Below are positions 55,467-64,000 of a stretch of 64,000 bases of DNA, in pieces. The notes under the pieces are model-generated. The model was not told where the DNA came from, ran no database searches, and saw only the letters and a program-made list of their open reading frames with translations. The position numbers and the translations under genes are program-made. The DNA lies in the NCBI RefSeq assembly GCF_016127315.1, contig NZ_CP065997.1, positions 3,286,001 through 3,350,000 on the forward strand, in the 5' to 3' direction. This DNA is from Achromobacter deleyi (GTDB lineage: Bacteria > Pseudomonadota > Gammaproteobacteria > Burkholderiales > Burkholderiaceae_B). Each line of letters opens with the position of its first letter. Positions within the stretch are counted from its first letter, which is position 1.

Positions 55467-56324
55467 ATGTTCCCTGAAATCATTCCCGCCCGTCAGGTGC
55501 GGGGGGCCATCGACGGATTCGTCGATCACCTGGTCACCAATTACGCCGACACCCTGGAGACGCTGTCCCAGCCCGTGCTGCACGCCCTGGTGTGGCTGGA
55601 GCAGGTGCTGCGCAGCTCGCCGTGGTGGGCCGTGGTCGGCGTCACCATCGTCATCGCCTGGCTGGTCAGCCGCCGCATCGGCCTGAGCCTGGCCATGGGC
55701 GCGCTGCTGTGCGTCATCGGCGTGCTCGGCCTGTGGGACGCCGGCATGCAGACGCTGGCGCTGATGATCATGGCGGCCGGGCTGTCGGTCATCATCGGCA
55801 TTCCCCTGGGCGTGCTGATGGCGCGCGTCAACTGGCTGCGTTCGATCATGCTGCCGGTGCTGGACGTGATGCAGACCATGCCCAGCTTCGTGTACCTGAT
55901 TCCGGTCGTGATGCTGTTCGGCCTGGGCAAGATCCCGGCCATCATCGCCACCGTGATCTACGCCGTGCCGCCGCTGATCCGCCTGACCGACCTGGGCATC
56001 CGCCTGGTCGATCGCGAGGTGCTGGAAGCGTCGCGCGCCTTTGGCGCCAACCCGCGCCAGCAGCTGTTCGGCGTGCAGCTGCCGCTGGCCCTGCCCAACA
56101 TCATGGCCGGCATCAACCAGACCACGATGATGGCGCTGTCGATGGTGGTGATCGCCTCCATGATCGGCGCGCGCGGCCTGGGGTATGAAGTGCTGCTCGG
56201 CATCAACCGCCTGGAAGTGGGCCGCGGCCTGCTGGCGGGCCTGGGCATCGTGGTGCTGGCCGTGCTGTTCGACCGGATCACGCAATCGTATGGACAGCGC
56301 ATGCGCATGGGAGGCCAGCGATGA
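55467..56324 (+). CDS. proW: Glycine betaine/proline-type ABC permease
   Basis: 285 residues. A non-hydrophobic N-terminus (about 1-45) precedes about six transmembrane helices. The ABC-permease EAA loop is VLEASRAFGANPRQQLFGVQLPLALPNIMAG near 188-218. It forms the inner-membrane channel of the ProX-ProW-ProV importer. ATGGAGT precedes the ATG at 55467. The stop overlaps the ATPase start by 4 nt (ATGA, 56321-56324), so the pair is translationally coupled. The upstream gap carries the hairpins described at 55183. Confidence 0.9.
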   Translation: MFPEIIPARQVRGAIDGFVDHLVTNYADTLETLSQPVLHALVWLEQVLRSSPWWAVVGVTIVIAWLVSRRIGLSLAMGALLCVIGVLGLWDAGMQTLALMIMAAGLSVIIGIPLGVLMARVNWLRSIMLPVLDVMQTMPSFVYLIPVVMLFGLGKIPAIIATVIYAVPPLIRLTDLGIRLVDREVLEASRAFGANPRQQLFGVQLPLALPNIMAGINQTTMMALSMVVIASMIGARGLGYEVLLGINRLEVGRGLLAGLGIVVLAVLFDRITQSYGQRMRMGGQR

Positions 56325-57616
56325 GCAAGATCGAAGTCAAGAACATCTACAAGATTTTCGGGCCGCATCCGAAGAAGTGGCTGCAAGCCGCGCAGGGCGG
56401 CATGAGCAAGGAAGCGCTGCTGGCCGAAAGCGGCCACACGCTGGGCCTGCGCGACATCAGCCTGTCGATCGAAGAGGGCAGCATCTACGTCATCATGGGC
56501 CTGTCGGGTTCCGGCAAGTCGACGCTGATCCGCCACTTCAACCGCCTGATCGAGCCGAGCGCCGGCCACATCCTGGTCGATGGCGTCGACGTGGTCAGCC
56601 TGAACAAGCGCGACCTGGAGACCTTCCGCCAGAAGAAGATGAGCATGGTGTTCCAGCGCTTCGGCCTGTTCCCGCACCGCACCGTGCTGGACAACGCCGC
56701 CTACGGCCTGGCCGTGCAGGGCGTTGGCCGCGCCGAGCGCGAGCAGCGCGCCCGCGAATGGCTGGAACAGGTCGGCCTGTCGGGCTTCGAGCAGCAGTAT
56801 CCGCACCAGCTGTCGGGCGGCATGCAGCAGCGCGTCGGCCTGGCGCGGGCGCTGGCCACCGATGCCGAGATACTGCTGATGGACGAGGCCTTCTCGGCGC
56901 TCGACCCGCTGATCCGCCGCGAGATGCAGGACCAGCTGCTGCAACTGCAGTCCAAGCTCAACAAGACCATCGTCTTCATCACCCATGACCTGGACGAGGC
57001 GCTGCGCCTGGGCAACCGCATCGCCATCCTGAAGGACGGCGAACTGGTGCAGGAAGGCACGCCGGAAGACATCCTGCTGAACCCGGCCAACGATTACGTG
57101 CAGTCGTTCCTGCAGGACGTGAACCGCACCAAGGTGCTGAACGTGACCCACGCCGTGAACCCGGCGCGCCTGACGCTGACCATGCGTTCGCGTCCGGCCC
57201 ATTCAGTCGATCGCATGCGCGCGCTGAACTACGAGTATGCGCCGGTGCTGGACGGCAAGCGCCTGGCCGGCGTGCTGACGCTGGTCGCGGCCGAGCAGGC
57301 CGTGCGCGAGGGCGGGCGCGACGTGTCGCGCTTCGTCGAGGATCTGGCCTCGGTGCCGGCCACGGCCGGCCTGGGCGAGGTGCTGGCGCAGCTGGTGCAC
57401 AGCGACCAGCCGGTGGCGGTGACGGGCGAGAACGATGAGTTCATCGGCATGCTGTCGCGCAAGAAGGTGGTCGAACTGGTGACGCCGGTGCTGGCCGAGA
57501 CGGCGCCTACGGACGAGTCCGGCATGTCCGCCGAGACGCCTGCGGAAGGCAGCCAGGCGGCGCAAGCCGAACTGCAGGGCCAGCCGCAACCCGCGCAGCG
57601 GGGCGAGGCGGCCTGA
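56321..57616 (+). CDS. proV: Glycine betaine/proline-type ABC ATPase with CBS-like domain
   Basis: 431 residues. The ATPase is at about 1-265 with Walker A GLSGSGKST near 66, the signature LSGGMQQRV near 166, and Walker B ILLMDEAFSALD near 187. A C-terminal tandem CBS-like region (about 275-395: SVDRMRALNYEYAPVLDGKR and VAVTGENDEFIGMLSRKKVV) is the part that senses ionic strength in OpuA-type importers. The last about 35 residues are a Gln/Ala/Glu-rich low-complexity tail. It drives uptake with the overlapping upstream permease. An extended segment between strand and Walker A (KKWLQAAQGG) is also typical of ProV. Confidence 0.92.
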   Translation: MSKIEVKNIYKIFGPHPKKWLQAAQGGMSKEALLAESGHTLGLRDISLSIEEGSIYVIMGLSGSGKSTLIRHFNRLIEPSAGHILVDGVDVVSLNKRDLETFRQKKMSMVFQRFGLFPHRTVLDNAAYGLAVQGVGRAEREQRAREWLEQVGLSGFEQQYPHQLSGGMQQRVGLARALATDAEILLMDEAFSALDPLIRREMQDQLLQLQSKLNKTIVFITHDLDEALRLGNRIAILKDGELVQEGTPEDILLNPANDYVQSFLQDVNRTKVLNVTHAVNPARLTLTMRSRPAHSVDRMRALNYEYAPVLDGKRLAGVLTLVAAEQAVREGGRDVSRFVEDLASVPATAGLGEVLAQLVHSDQPVAVTGENDEFIGMLSRKKVVELVTPVLAETAPTDESGMSAETPAEGSQAAQAELQGQPQPAQRGEAA

Positions 57617-57772
57617 CGTCCGGGTTGCCGTCAGGCGGACGGGCGGCGGCTGCCGCCCGTCATGGCGATCCGGTTCCGGCGCGGCCAGGCTTGCGCCCGG
57701 GGCCAGTCCGGATATGATGGCTGGCCGGCGCCGACTGCCGGCGAGCCACTATTCGGAATATCGGAATCCGTC

Positions 57773-58147
57773 ATGCCAATCTTGAATGTCCAGATCATGC
57801 AGGGCCATTCGGCCGCCCAGAAGACCGCGTTGCTGAAGGCGGCCTCGCAGGCGGTCGTGGAAAGCATCGCCGCGCCGCTGTCCAGCGTGCGCATCGTGCT
57901 GCAGGAAATCCCCGCCGAACATGTGATCGTGGCGGGCGAGATCGGCAAGGCCATGGCGCGCGTCGACGCGGCGCTGATCGAGGGCCGTGACGAAGCGAAG
58001 AAGTCGGCGCTGATCGCGGCGCTGAACCAGGCCGTGTGCGCCAGCATCGGCATCTCGGGCGAGGACGTGCGGGTGCTGATCCGCGACGTGCCCAAGACCG
58101 ACATGGGCGTGGCCAACGGCCTGAGCGCCAAGGCCGCGGGCCGCTGA
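57773..58147 (+). CDS. Tautomerase family protein with two fused 4-oxalocrotonate tautomerase-like repeats
   Basis: 124 residues, about twice a single 4-OT unit (about 62). The catalytic Pro becomes the N-terminus after Met removal (M-P-I-L-N-V-Q). Repeat 1 is at about 2-62, with SAAQKTALLKAASQAV; repeat 2 is at about 63-124, with DEAKKSALIAALNQAV. The second unit starts with a residue other than Pro, so it is probably non-catalytic or supports a hetero-oligomer-like hexamer. The substrate is unknown. The ATG at 57773 was chosen because it places the Pro at position 2. The LacI gene starts 13 nt after its stop, so the two are likely co-transcribed. Confidence 0.82.
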   Translation: MPILNVQIMQGHSAAQKTALLKAASQAVVESIAAPLSSVRIVLQEIPAEHVIVAGEIGKAMARVDAALIEGRDEAKKSALIAALNQAVCASIGISGEDVRVLIRDVPKTDMGVANGLSAKAAGR

Positions 58148-58160
58148 GCGGGGCCCCGGC

Positions 58161-59180
58161 ATGGCGACCGGCAAGGACAAGGGCTCCGTCACCGTCGATG
58201 ACGTGGCGGCCGAAGCGGGCGTGTCGATCAAGACCGTCTCGCGGGTGCTGAACAACGAGCCGAACACCAGCGAGAAGACCCGCGCCAAGGTCATGGCGGC
58301 GATCGCCTTGCTGAGATATCAGCCCAATCCGTCGGCCCGCCGGCTGGCCAGCAAGCGCTCGGACCTGATCATGCTGGTCTACGACAATCCCAGCGACAAC
58401 TACCTGATCAACATCCAGCACGGCGCGCTCGACGCCTGCAAGCGCTATTTCTACAGCCTGCTGCTGCATCCCTGCGACTACCGCGCGCCCGACCTGGCCG
58501 CGCAGATCGTGCAGGCGGCGCGGCAGCACGCCAGCGCCGGGCTGGTGCTGACACCGCCGTTGTCCGACGTGCGCGCGCTGATCGAGGCGCTGGACCACGG
58601 CGACGTGCCCTATGTGCGGCTGGCGCCGGGTTCGCCCAGTGCCCGGGGGCTGGAAGTCAGCACCGACGATCGTGCCGCGGCGCGCGACATGACCCGCTAC
58701 CTGCTGGACCTGGGCCATCGCCGGATCGGCTTCGTGGCCGGCCATCCCGACCACGGCGCGGTGGGCGAGCGCCTGCACGGCTACCGCGACGCGCTGGCGG
58801 AGCAGGGCGTGGCCTACGACCCCACGCTGGTGGAGCAGGGCCTGCATTCGTTCGACTCGGGGGGGCAGTGCGGCCAGCGCCTGCTCGACCGCGCGCAGCG
58901 GCCAACCGCGATCTTCGCGGCCAACGACGACATGGCGGCGGGCGTGCTGTACACGGCGCACGCGCGCGGCCTCAAGGTGCCGCAGGAATTGTCGGTGGCG
59001 GGCTACGACGACACGCCGCTGTCGCGCCAGACCTGGCCCAAGCTGACCACGTTGCGCCAGCCGATCCGCGAGATGGCCTACGCGGCGGTCGAGCAGTTGG
59101 CCTCGCGCGAACCGCAGGCGCGGGTGCGCACGCTCGGCTACGAGCTGGTGGTGCGGGATTCGACCCGCCCGCCCGGCTGA
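58161..59180 (+). CDS. LacI family transcriptional regulator
   Basis: 339 residues. The LacI-type HTH and hinge are clear: VTVDDVAAEAGVSIKTVSRV at about 10-29, then NPSARRLASKRSDLI. The periplasmic-binding-protein-like effector domain covers about 62-335, with TGLVLTPPL-like strands and SVAGYDDTPLSRQTWPKLTT near 276-295, the site of sugar-type ligands. It converges on the uronate-dehydrogenase-like gene (21-nt gap between stop codons) and is the best candidate for regulator of the sugar import operon on the other strand. It follows the tautomerase gene. Confidence 0.92.
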   Translation: MATGKDKGSVTVDDVAAEAGVSIKTVSRVLNNEPNTSEKTRAKVMAAIALLRYQPNPSARRLASKRSDLIMLVYDNPSDNYLINIQHGALDACKRYFYSLLLHPCDYRAPDLAAQIVQAARQHASAGLVLTPPLSDVRALIEALDHGDVPYVRLAPGSPSARGLEVSTDDRAAARDMTRYLLDLGHRRIGFVAGHPDHGAVGERLHGYRDALAEQGVAYDPTLVEQGLHSFDSGGQCGQRLLDRAQRPTAIFAANDDMAAGVLYTAHARGLKVPQELSVAGYDDTPLSRQTWPKLTTLRQPIREMAYAAVEQLASREPQARVRTLGYELVVRDSTRPPG

Positions 59181-59201
59181 GCGCGGCGCGCGCGCCGGCG
59201 G

Positions 59202-60113
59202 TCAGCGCAGGCGCTTCTGCACGTCATCCTGCGGCGCATAGCCGATGCTGTCGCGGGCGTCGGCCACGTTCCACGCGCTGCCCTGGTTGGCCGACACGCC
59301 ATTCACGGTGACGCTGCCGTCCTGCCAGCCCGACGCATCCGCCGTCAGCGTGGCGAGCAACAGCCGTTCGAAATCCCCATTGGACAGCCACATGTTGTGG
59401 AACCACGCCAGCGCGCGGCGGGCGGGCTCGTCCAGCGATGCGGGCGCCGGCGCGCGCTGGTGCGCCACGCCGGAATAGGTCATGTCGCGCGGATCGTTGT
59501 CGTCCGGCAGGATCCAGCCGATACGCGCGATCACGGTGGACAGCTTGCCCTGCGTGACGGCGGAATAGGCGCGGCACAGCCGCTCGCCCATCACCTTCGA
59601 GGTGCCGTAGGCCAGCGAATGCACCTCGCGTTCGCCGTCGAACCAGCGGGTGCCGGGCGCGGGCTCGGTGCGCGCGGTGAGCTTGCCCGGCCCGATCGTG
59701 GCGGCCAGCGGCAAGTCCTTGTAGCCGCCCATGGCGTGGTTGGACGACGAGAACACCAGCCGGCGCACGCCCTGCGTGGCGGCGGCGGTCAGCACGTTCA
59801 GCGTCATGTCGTAGGAGCCCAGCGCCTCTTCCCAGCTGGCGTCGGGCGTCGAGTGGCGCGCCGCCAGGTGCAGCACAGCGTCCGCCCCGGCGAAGTGGCG
59901 GGTCCAGTCGGGATCGGGCCGTTGCAGGTCGGCCGCCACCAGGGTCAGGCGGTCGCGCAGCTCGGGGCTGAAGACGCTGGCGTCCGCGTGCAGGTCGATG
60001 CCGACCAGGTGCTCGCACCAGGGCTGGCGCGCCAGGATGGCCAGGGCCTTGCGGCCGAGCTGGCCGGTGGCGCCGGTAACGATGATGCGGGCGGGGGGCA
60101 GGGGAGTGGTCAC
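59202..60113 (-). CDS. NAD-dependent epimerase/dehydratase family protein, uronate dehydrogenase-like (GTG start)
   Basis: 303 residues. The NAD-binding GXXGXXG is VTGATGQLGRKALA near 12-25. The SDR catalytic region is VRRLVFSSSNHAMGGYKD (about 120-137), and Y-x-x-x-K is YGTSKVMGE near 170. These resemble uronate dehydrogenase (UDH), which oxidises glucuronate or galacturonate to the aldaro-lactone; the SSNHxxG motif is a good match to my recollection of the Agrobacterium enzyme. It begins with GTG at 60113, since no in-frame ATG is close. It is 16 nt after the lactonase gene, at the end of the operon. UDH identity is inferred, not proven. Confidence 0.78.
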   Translation of the reverse strand: MTTPLPPARIIVTGATGQLGRKALAILARQPWCEHLVGIDLHADASVFSPELRDRLTLVAADLQRPDPDWTRHFAGADAVLHLAARHSTPDASWEEALGSYDMTLNVLTAAATQGVRRLVFSSSNHAMGGYKDLPLAATIGPGKLTARTEPAPGTRWFDGEREVHSLAYGTSKVMGERLCRAYSAVTQGKLSTVIARIGWILPDDNDPRDMTYSGVAHQRAPAPASLDEPARRALAWFHNMWLSNGDFERLLLATLTADASGWQDGSVTVNGVSANQGSAWNVADARDSIGYAPQDDVQKRLR

Positions 60114-60129
60114 GTTGGATGCTTCCGGT

Positions 60130-61212
60130 TCAAGGCAGGGGGCACAGGCAGGCGGGCGAGCGCAGCGGGTAGGGGGCGCCGTGCGACTGCGCCAGGCCGG
60201 TGGCCGGATCGATGCGCACGGCGCGAAGGAGGTGGTCGTCCTGCGCGGCCAGCAGCAGGAATTCGCCATCGGGCGTGAAGGCGATGTCGCGCGGCGTGCG
60301 GCCGCCGACGGCGATGAAGCCGAGCGGTTCGAGCCACGGCGCCGCGTGGTGCAGCCGGTAGACCGCGACGCTGTCGTGGCCGCGGTTGGCGGCATACAGC
60401 AGGTCGCCGCGCGGATGCAGGCGCAGCGCCGACGTGGTGTTGGCGCCCCGCCAATCGGGCGGCAGGGTGCTGGCGCGGGCCAGGGCGTCGCCGGCGCCGT
60501 CCAGCGCGTACAGCGCCAGGGTGTTGGACAGTTCTTCCACCACCGCCGCCAGCGTGTCGCCGGCCGCCAGCACGAGATGGCGCGGTCCGGCGCCGGGCGG
60601 CGTGCGCCATTGGCGCATCGGCTCGGGGTCCAGGCCGTCGGGCAGGACGCGATGGCAGGCGATCGTGTCGGTGCCCAGGTCGCACAGGTAGACCCGCGTG
60701 CCATCGGCGCCGGGCGCCGCGTAGTGCACGTGCGGCCCTTCCTGGCGGTCCGCGCGCGGGCCGGCGCCGCGCCGCGTGATGACCTGGGGCGCGGCGCGCG
60801 GCAGGCCCTCGGCGTCGAGGGCGTAGCACAGCAGTTCGCCGGAGCCGTAGTTCGACACGTATAGGTGCCGCGCCGCCAGGTTGACGCTGACGTGGCAGGG
60901 GGCGGCGCCGGGCACGGCGACGCGCCCGATGGGGCGCAGGGCCGACGCGCCGTCCTCGATCGCGAAGACTTCCAGCGTCGCGTCCCGCTCCTGTTCGCTG
61001 ACGCTGTAGAGGCGGCCGGCCGCCACGCACAGGTAGGAGGGGTTGACCGGGCCGGACAGCACCTGGCGTTGCCGGAACGATGCCGTCGCGCCGTCGAACG
61101 CGAGCAGGTGGATGCCCTGGCCGCGGCCCTGCACGTGGGGCAGGATTTCCGTATAGGTGCCGATGGCGAGCACGCAGCTGCCGGGTGCGGAAGAGGGTGT
61201 GTCGTTATGCAC
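60130..61212 (-). CDS. Lactonase family protein, seven-bladed beta-propeller (6-phosphogluconolactonase-like; GTG start)
   Basis: 360 residues. The beta-propeller repeats include LAIGTYTEILPHVQGRGQGI at the start, VPGAAPCHVSVNLAARHLYV, GPHVHYAAPGADGTRVYLCD and GRTPRDIAFTPDGEFLLLA, the pattern of the YbhE/Pgl type lactonase family. It should hydrolyse a sugar lactone to the acid. It starts with GTG at 61212 and overlaps the end of the permease gene by 8 nt, so the two are translationally coupled. The uronate-dehydrogenase-like gene follows 16 nt later. The combination suggests an oxidation-plus-hydrolysis pathway for an imported sugar or uronate. Confidence 0.83.
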   Translation of the reverse strand: MHNDTPSSAPGSCVLAIGTYTEILPHVQGRGQGIHLLAFDGATASFRQRQVLSGPVNPSYLCVAAGRLYSVSEQERDATLEVFAIEDGASALRPIGRVAVPGAAPCHVSVNLAARHLYVSNYGSGELLCYALDAEGLPRAAPQVITRRGAGPRADRQEGPHVHYAAPGADGTRVYLCDLGTDTIACHRVLPDGLDPEPMRQWRTPPGAGPRHLVLAAGDTLAAVVEELSNTLALYALDGAGDALARASTLPPDWRGANTTSALRLHPRGDLLYAANRGHDSVAVYRLHHAAPWLEPLGFIAVGGRTPRDIAFTPDGEFLLLAAQDDHLLRAVRIDPATGLAQSHGAPYPLRSPACLCPLP

Positions 61213-62392
61213 GTTCGGGCCTCGTCGCGACGTCGATCCACACCGCCAGCACCAGCACGGCGCCCTTGACGATCATCTGCCAGGAAGTGTCCACGTTCAT
61301 CTGCTGCATGCCGTTGTCCAGGCTGGCCATGACCAGCGCGCCGATCAGCGCGCCGTACACGGTGCCGGAGCCGCCGCGCATCGAGGTGCCGCCGATGAAG
61401 CAGGCGGCGATGGCGTCGAGTTCGCCGCCCACGCCGGCGGATGGCGAGCCGGCCGCCGAGCGCGCGGTGGTGACGATGCCGGCGAAGGCGCACATCAGCC
61501 CCATCAGCATGAACACCATCAGCTTGACGCGCTGGACGTTGACGCCGGACAGGCGGCTGGCCTCGACGTTGCCGCCGACCGCGTAGACGTGGCGGCCGAA
61601 CACCGTCTGGGTGGCGATCCATGAGAACACGCCCAGCAGCGCCAGCAGGATCAGCACCGGCAGCGGCACGCCGTTGGCCCGGTTCAGCACCAGCACGAAG
61701 CCGGCGGCGGTGGCGGCGATGGCGCCGATGCGCAGGGCATCGAGCCAGCGCGGCGTCACGGCCAGCCCCAGCCGGCGGTGGCGGCGACGCCGCGCCAGCG
61801 TCAGGCCGCAGGCCAGCGCGATGATCAGCGCCGCCAGCAGCCAGGACAGGGCCGGCGGCACGAAGGCCTGGGCGATGGCGCCCAGGTCGTCGGGCACCGG
61901 GGCGATGGTGACGCTGTCGGTGCTCAACTGCAGCAGGCCGCGGTAGGCCAGCATGCCGCCCAGGCCGACGATGAAGGAGGGCACCCGCAGCCGGGTCGTG
62001 AGGCAGCCGTTGACCAGTCCAAGCGCGGCGCCGGCGGCCAGCACCACGGCGACCGAGAGCCAGGTGTTCCAGCCCAGGTTGACCGTCAGGATGGCGACCA
62101 GGCCGCCGAGCAGCCCGAGCAGCGAGCCCACCGACAGGTCGATTTCACCGGCGATGATGACCAGCACCATGCCGCAGGCCAGCATGCCGGTGACCGACAT
62201 TTGCAGCAACAGGTTGGAAATGCTGTTGGGGCGCAGGAAGCTGCCGTGCGTCTGGTGCCAGAAGAACAGCCAGATCAGGGCGAGCGCCAGCAGCATGGCC
62301 AGCAGTTTGTGGCGCGCGAACAGCTGCCGCAACGGCGGGTGGCCGCTGCGCGGGCGCGGTTCGGAGGAAGAGGAAGCGAGCATCTGGGTCAT
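61205..62392 (-). CDS. xylH: Sugar ABC transporter permease, XylH/RbsC type
   Basis: 395 residues with about ten transmembrane helices. Family signatures are VLVIIAGEIDLSVGSLLGLL near 85-104 and AIAACFIGGTSMRGGSGTVYG near 325-345. The length (about 395) and a longer central hydrophilic segment RRRRHRRLGLAVTPRW near 205 match XylH rather than the shorter RbsC. It forms the inner-membrane channel for a sugar, perhaps xylose or a related sugar or uronate. The TAA stop lies inside the GTG start region of the lactonase gene. It starts 5 nt after the ATPase stop. Confidence 0.87.
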   Translation of the reverse strand: MTQMLASSSSEPRPRSGHPPLRQLFARHKLLAMLLALALIWLFFWHQTHGSFLRPNSISNLLLQMSVTGMLACGMVLVIIAGEIDLSVGSLLGLLGGLVAILTVNLGWNTWLSVAVVLAAGAALGLVNGCLTTRLRVPSFIVGLGGMLAYRGLLQLSTDSVTIAPVPDDLGAIAQAFVPPALSWLLAALIIALACGLTLARRRRHRRLGLAVTPRWLDALRIGAIAATAAGFVLVLNRANGVPLPVLILLALLGVFSWIATQTVFGRHVYAVGGNVEASRLSGVNVQRVKLMVFMLMGLMCAFAGIVTTARSAAGSPSAGVGGELDAIAACFIGGTSMRGGSGTVYGALIGALVMASLDNGMQQMNVDTSWQMIVKGAVLVLAVWIDVATRPERA

Positions 62393-62397
62393 GGCGT

Positions 62398-63945
62398 TCA
62401 GGCGGCGTGCCGCAGCGGGTCGGTGTTGAGGGCGGCGGCGAGCACGCGTTCCGGCGTCAGGCCCTGGATGGGAAAGTCTCCCGCGATGCGGCCGGCATTC
62501 ATGACCAGCACGCGGTCGCTCATGCCGAGGATCTCGGGCAGTTCCGACGACACCATGATGATGGCCACGCCGCGGTCGGCGAGGTCGAAGATCATCTTGT
62601 AGATGTCGTACTTGGCGCCGATGTCGACGCCGCGGGTGGGTTCGTCCAGGATCAGGACCTTGGGTTGCTTGAGCGCCATCTTCGCCAGCACCACTTTCTG
62701 CTGGTTGCCGCCCGACAGGCTGGCCACCGGCAGGCCGGGGCTGGCCGTCTTGATGCGCAGGCGCGCGATTTCGCGCTCGACCGTGGCCAGTTCCGAATCG
62801 CCATCCACCCGCGTGGCGCGGGCATGGTCGGCCAGGCTGGCCAGCGTGATGTTCTCGGCCACGCTCATCAGCGGCACGATGCCGTGGCGCTTGCGGTCCT
62901 CGGGCACCAGGCACAGGCCGTGCGCGATGGCGTCGGCGGGCGAGGCGATGCGCACCGGCTGGCCGGCCACCCGCACCTGCGCCTGGTAGCGGCCGGCGTA
63001 GGCGCCGTAGATGGCCGACACCAGTTCGGTGCGGCCCGCGCCCACCAGGCCGGCGATGCCGAGGATCTCGCCGGCGCGGACCTGCAGCGCGGCGTCGTCC
63101 ACGCGCTTGCGCCGCGGGTTGGTGACGTCCCAGCAGGTCACGCCGCTGGCCTGCAGCACCACCGCGCCGGGCTGGCGTTCGGTGCGCGGAAAGCGCGATT
63201 CGAGCGCGCGCCCGACCATCAGGCCGATGATGCCGTCTTCGTCGAGGGCGGCCGCCGGCCGGGTGGCGATGTGCTGGCCGTCGCGGATCACGGTGATGGT
63301 GTCACAGACGCGCTTGACCTCGTCGAGCTTGTGCGAGATGTAGATGCAGGCCACGCCGGCGCGCTTGAGGTCCTCGATGATGGCCAGCAGCACCTCGATT
63401 TCCTTGGCGCTGAGCGAGGAGGTCGGCTCGTCGAAGATCAGCAGGCGCGCTTGCTTGGCCAGCGCCTTGGCGATCTCGAACAGCTGTTGGTGGCCGTTGC
63501 CGTAGTTCATGACGGGGGCGGCCACGTTGACGTCGGTGAGCTTGAGCCGCGCCAGCAGCTCGGCGGCGCGCCGGTGCATGGACGGGTAGTCCATGCGCCC
63601 GCCGGGCAGGCGCATTTCGTTGCCCAGGAAGATGTTCTCGGTGACGCTCAGCTGCTGCACCAGCATCAGCTCCTGGTGCAGGATGACGATGCCGGCGTGC
63701 TCGCTGTCGCGGGTCGAGCGCGCGCGCAGCTCGCGCCCTTCCCACAGGATCTGGCCCTGGTAGCTGCCGTGCGGGTAGACCCCCGACAGCACCTTCATCA
63801 GGGTTGATTTGCCGGCGCCGTTCTCGCCGCACAGCCCCAGGCATTCGCCGGGGCGCACGCTCAGGCTGACGCCCGAGAGCGCGCGCACGCCGGCGAATTC
63901 CTTGACGATGCCGCGCATTTCAAACAGCGGTTGCTGCTGCTCCAT
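62398..63945 (-). CDS. xylG: Sugar ABC transporter ATP-binding protein, XylG/RbsA type
   Basis: 515 residues, two fused ABC domains. Domain 1: GENGAGKST near 40 and the Walker B stretch [10 protein letters not shown]; its signature loop [13 protein letters not shown] is degenerate. Domain 2: [10 protein letters not shown] near 303, [16 protein letters not shown] near 425 and [10 protein letters not shown] near 448. The Walker A of domain 2 has the weak GAGRTE form usual in this family. It powers the sugar importer with the permease that follows (5-nt gap). The binding-protein gene lies directly upstream at the window edge. Confidence 0.9.
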   Translation of the reverse strand: MEQQQPLFEMRGIVKEFAGVRALSGVSLSVRPGECLGLCGENGAGKSTLMKVLSGVYPHGSYQGQILWEGRELRARSTRDSEHAGIVILHQELMLVQQLSVTENIFLGNEMRLPGGRMDYPSMHRRAAELLARLKLTDVNVAAPVMNYGNGHQQLFEIAKALAKQARLLIFDEPTSSLSAKEIEVLLAIIEDLKRAGVACIYISHKLDEVKRVCDTITVIRDGQHIATRPAAALDEDGIIGLMVGRALESRFPRTERQPGAVVLQASGVTCWDVTNPRRKRVDDAALQVRAGEILGIAGLVGAGRTELVSAIYGAYAGRYQAQVRVAGQPVRIASPADAIAHGLCLVPEDRKRHGIVPLMSVAENITLASLADHARATRVDGDSELATVEREIARLRIKTASPGLPVASLSGGNQQKVVLAKMALKQPKVLILDEPTRGVDIGAKYDIYKMIFDLADRGVAIIMVSSELPEILGMSDRVLVMNAGRIAGDFPIQGLTPERVLAAALNTDPLRHAA

Positions 63946-63959
63946 GGTGCGTCTCCCGG

Positions 63960-64000
63960 CTACTTGCCCGCGATCTGGTCTGCCGTATAGAACCCGTCCT
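63960..64000 (-). CDS. Sugar ABC transporter substrate-binding protein, 3' end only
   Basis: Only the last 12 codons and the TAG stop are in the window (…[12 protein letters not shown]). They lie 14 nt upstream of the xylG-type start codon and on the same strand, as the first gene of the importer operon. A XylF/RbsB-like periplasmic protein is expected, but this fragment is too short to identify by itself. Confidence 0.55.
   Translation of the reverse strand, partial: DGFYTADQIAGK

Overview
The window looks like chromosomal DNA from a high-GC betaproteobacterium of the family Alcaligenaceae, most like Achromobacter or Bordetella. Three things point there: a Burkholderiales-type rRNA operon with tRNA-Ile(GAT) and tRNA-Ala(TGC) in the spacer, the gene chain leuS-lptE-holA-proA, and the large number of LysR regulators and periplasmic-binding-protein transporters. 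This is inferred from reading the sequence; no database search was possible. I see no phage, insertion sequence, plasmid gene or CRISPR array.

Layout. 1-8.3 kb: the start of a polyamine-type ABC binding protein; a divergent GlxA/AraC regulator; a GST; a soluble double-PAS chemoreceptor; a small housekeeping group (DUF1653, DnaQ-like exonuclease, MazG-like pyrophosphohydrolase); and two unrecognised secreted proteins. 8.3-15.3 kb: an MscS-type channel, a LysR divergent from a succinyl-CoA:acetate-type CoA-transferase, and a GcvA-like LysR divergent from a DUF1127 protein. 15.3-22.4 kb: an AT-motif repeat region, four candidate tandem promoters, and rrs-tRNA-Ile-tRNA-Ala-rrl-rrf-rrf. The two 5S genes differ by three compensated base pairs. 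22.4-33.7 kb: accessory metabolism, with class II aldolase, HAD, a 3-hydroxyacyl-CoA-type dehydrogenase, an MFS exporter/LysR pair sharing an operator-like palindrome, an amidase, GNATs and a FAH/hydratase-family enzyme. 33.7-43.5 kb: core genes (proA, holA, lptE, leuS), an MFS/MarR pair, an HU protein with a histone-H1-like tail and a D,D-carboxypeptidase. 43.5-53.8 kb: a hemerythrin, a SulP transporter with a Cys-containing tail, a branched-chain-type ABC operon with a fused LivH-LivM permease and no LivF, rpmB-rpmG, a Bcr/CflA exporter and cfa. 53.8-64 kb: a ProX-ProW-ProV-type osmolyte transporter, a fused two-domain tautomerase with a LacI regulator, and a xylFGH-type sugar importer followed by a lactonase and a uronate-dehydrogenase-like enzyme.

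How genes may work together. proX-W-V form one uptake system, with three hairpins after proX that could raise the yield of binding protein. The xylF-G-H, lactonase and uronate-dehydrogenase-like genes overlap or nearly touch and read as one operon: import of a sugar or uronate, oxidation to a lactone, and hydrolysis of the lactone. The LacI gene facing them is the obvious candidate regulator. leuS, lptE, holA and proA are co-directional and tightly packed. The binding protein, fused permease and ATPase at 46.1-50.0 kb overlap by 1-4 nt and must be co-translated.
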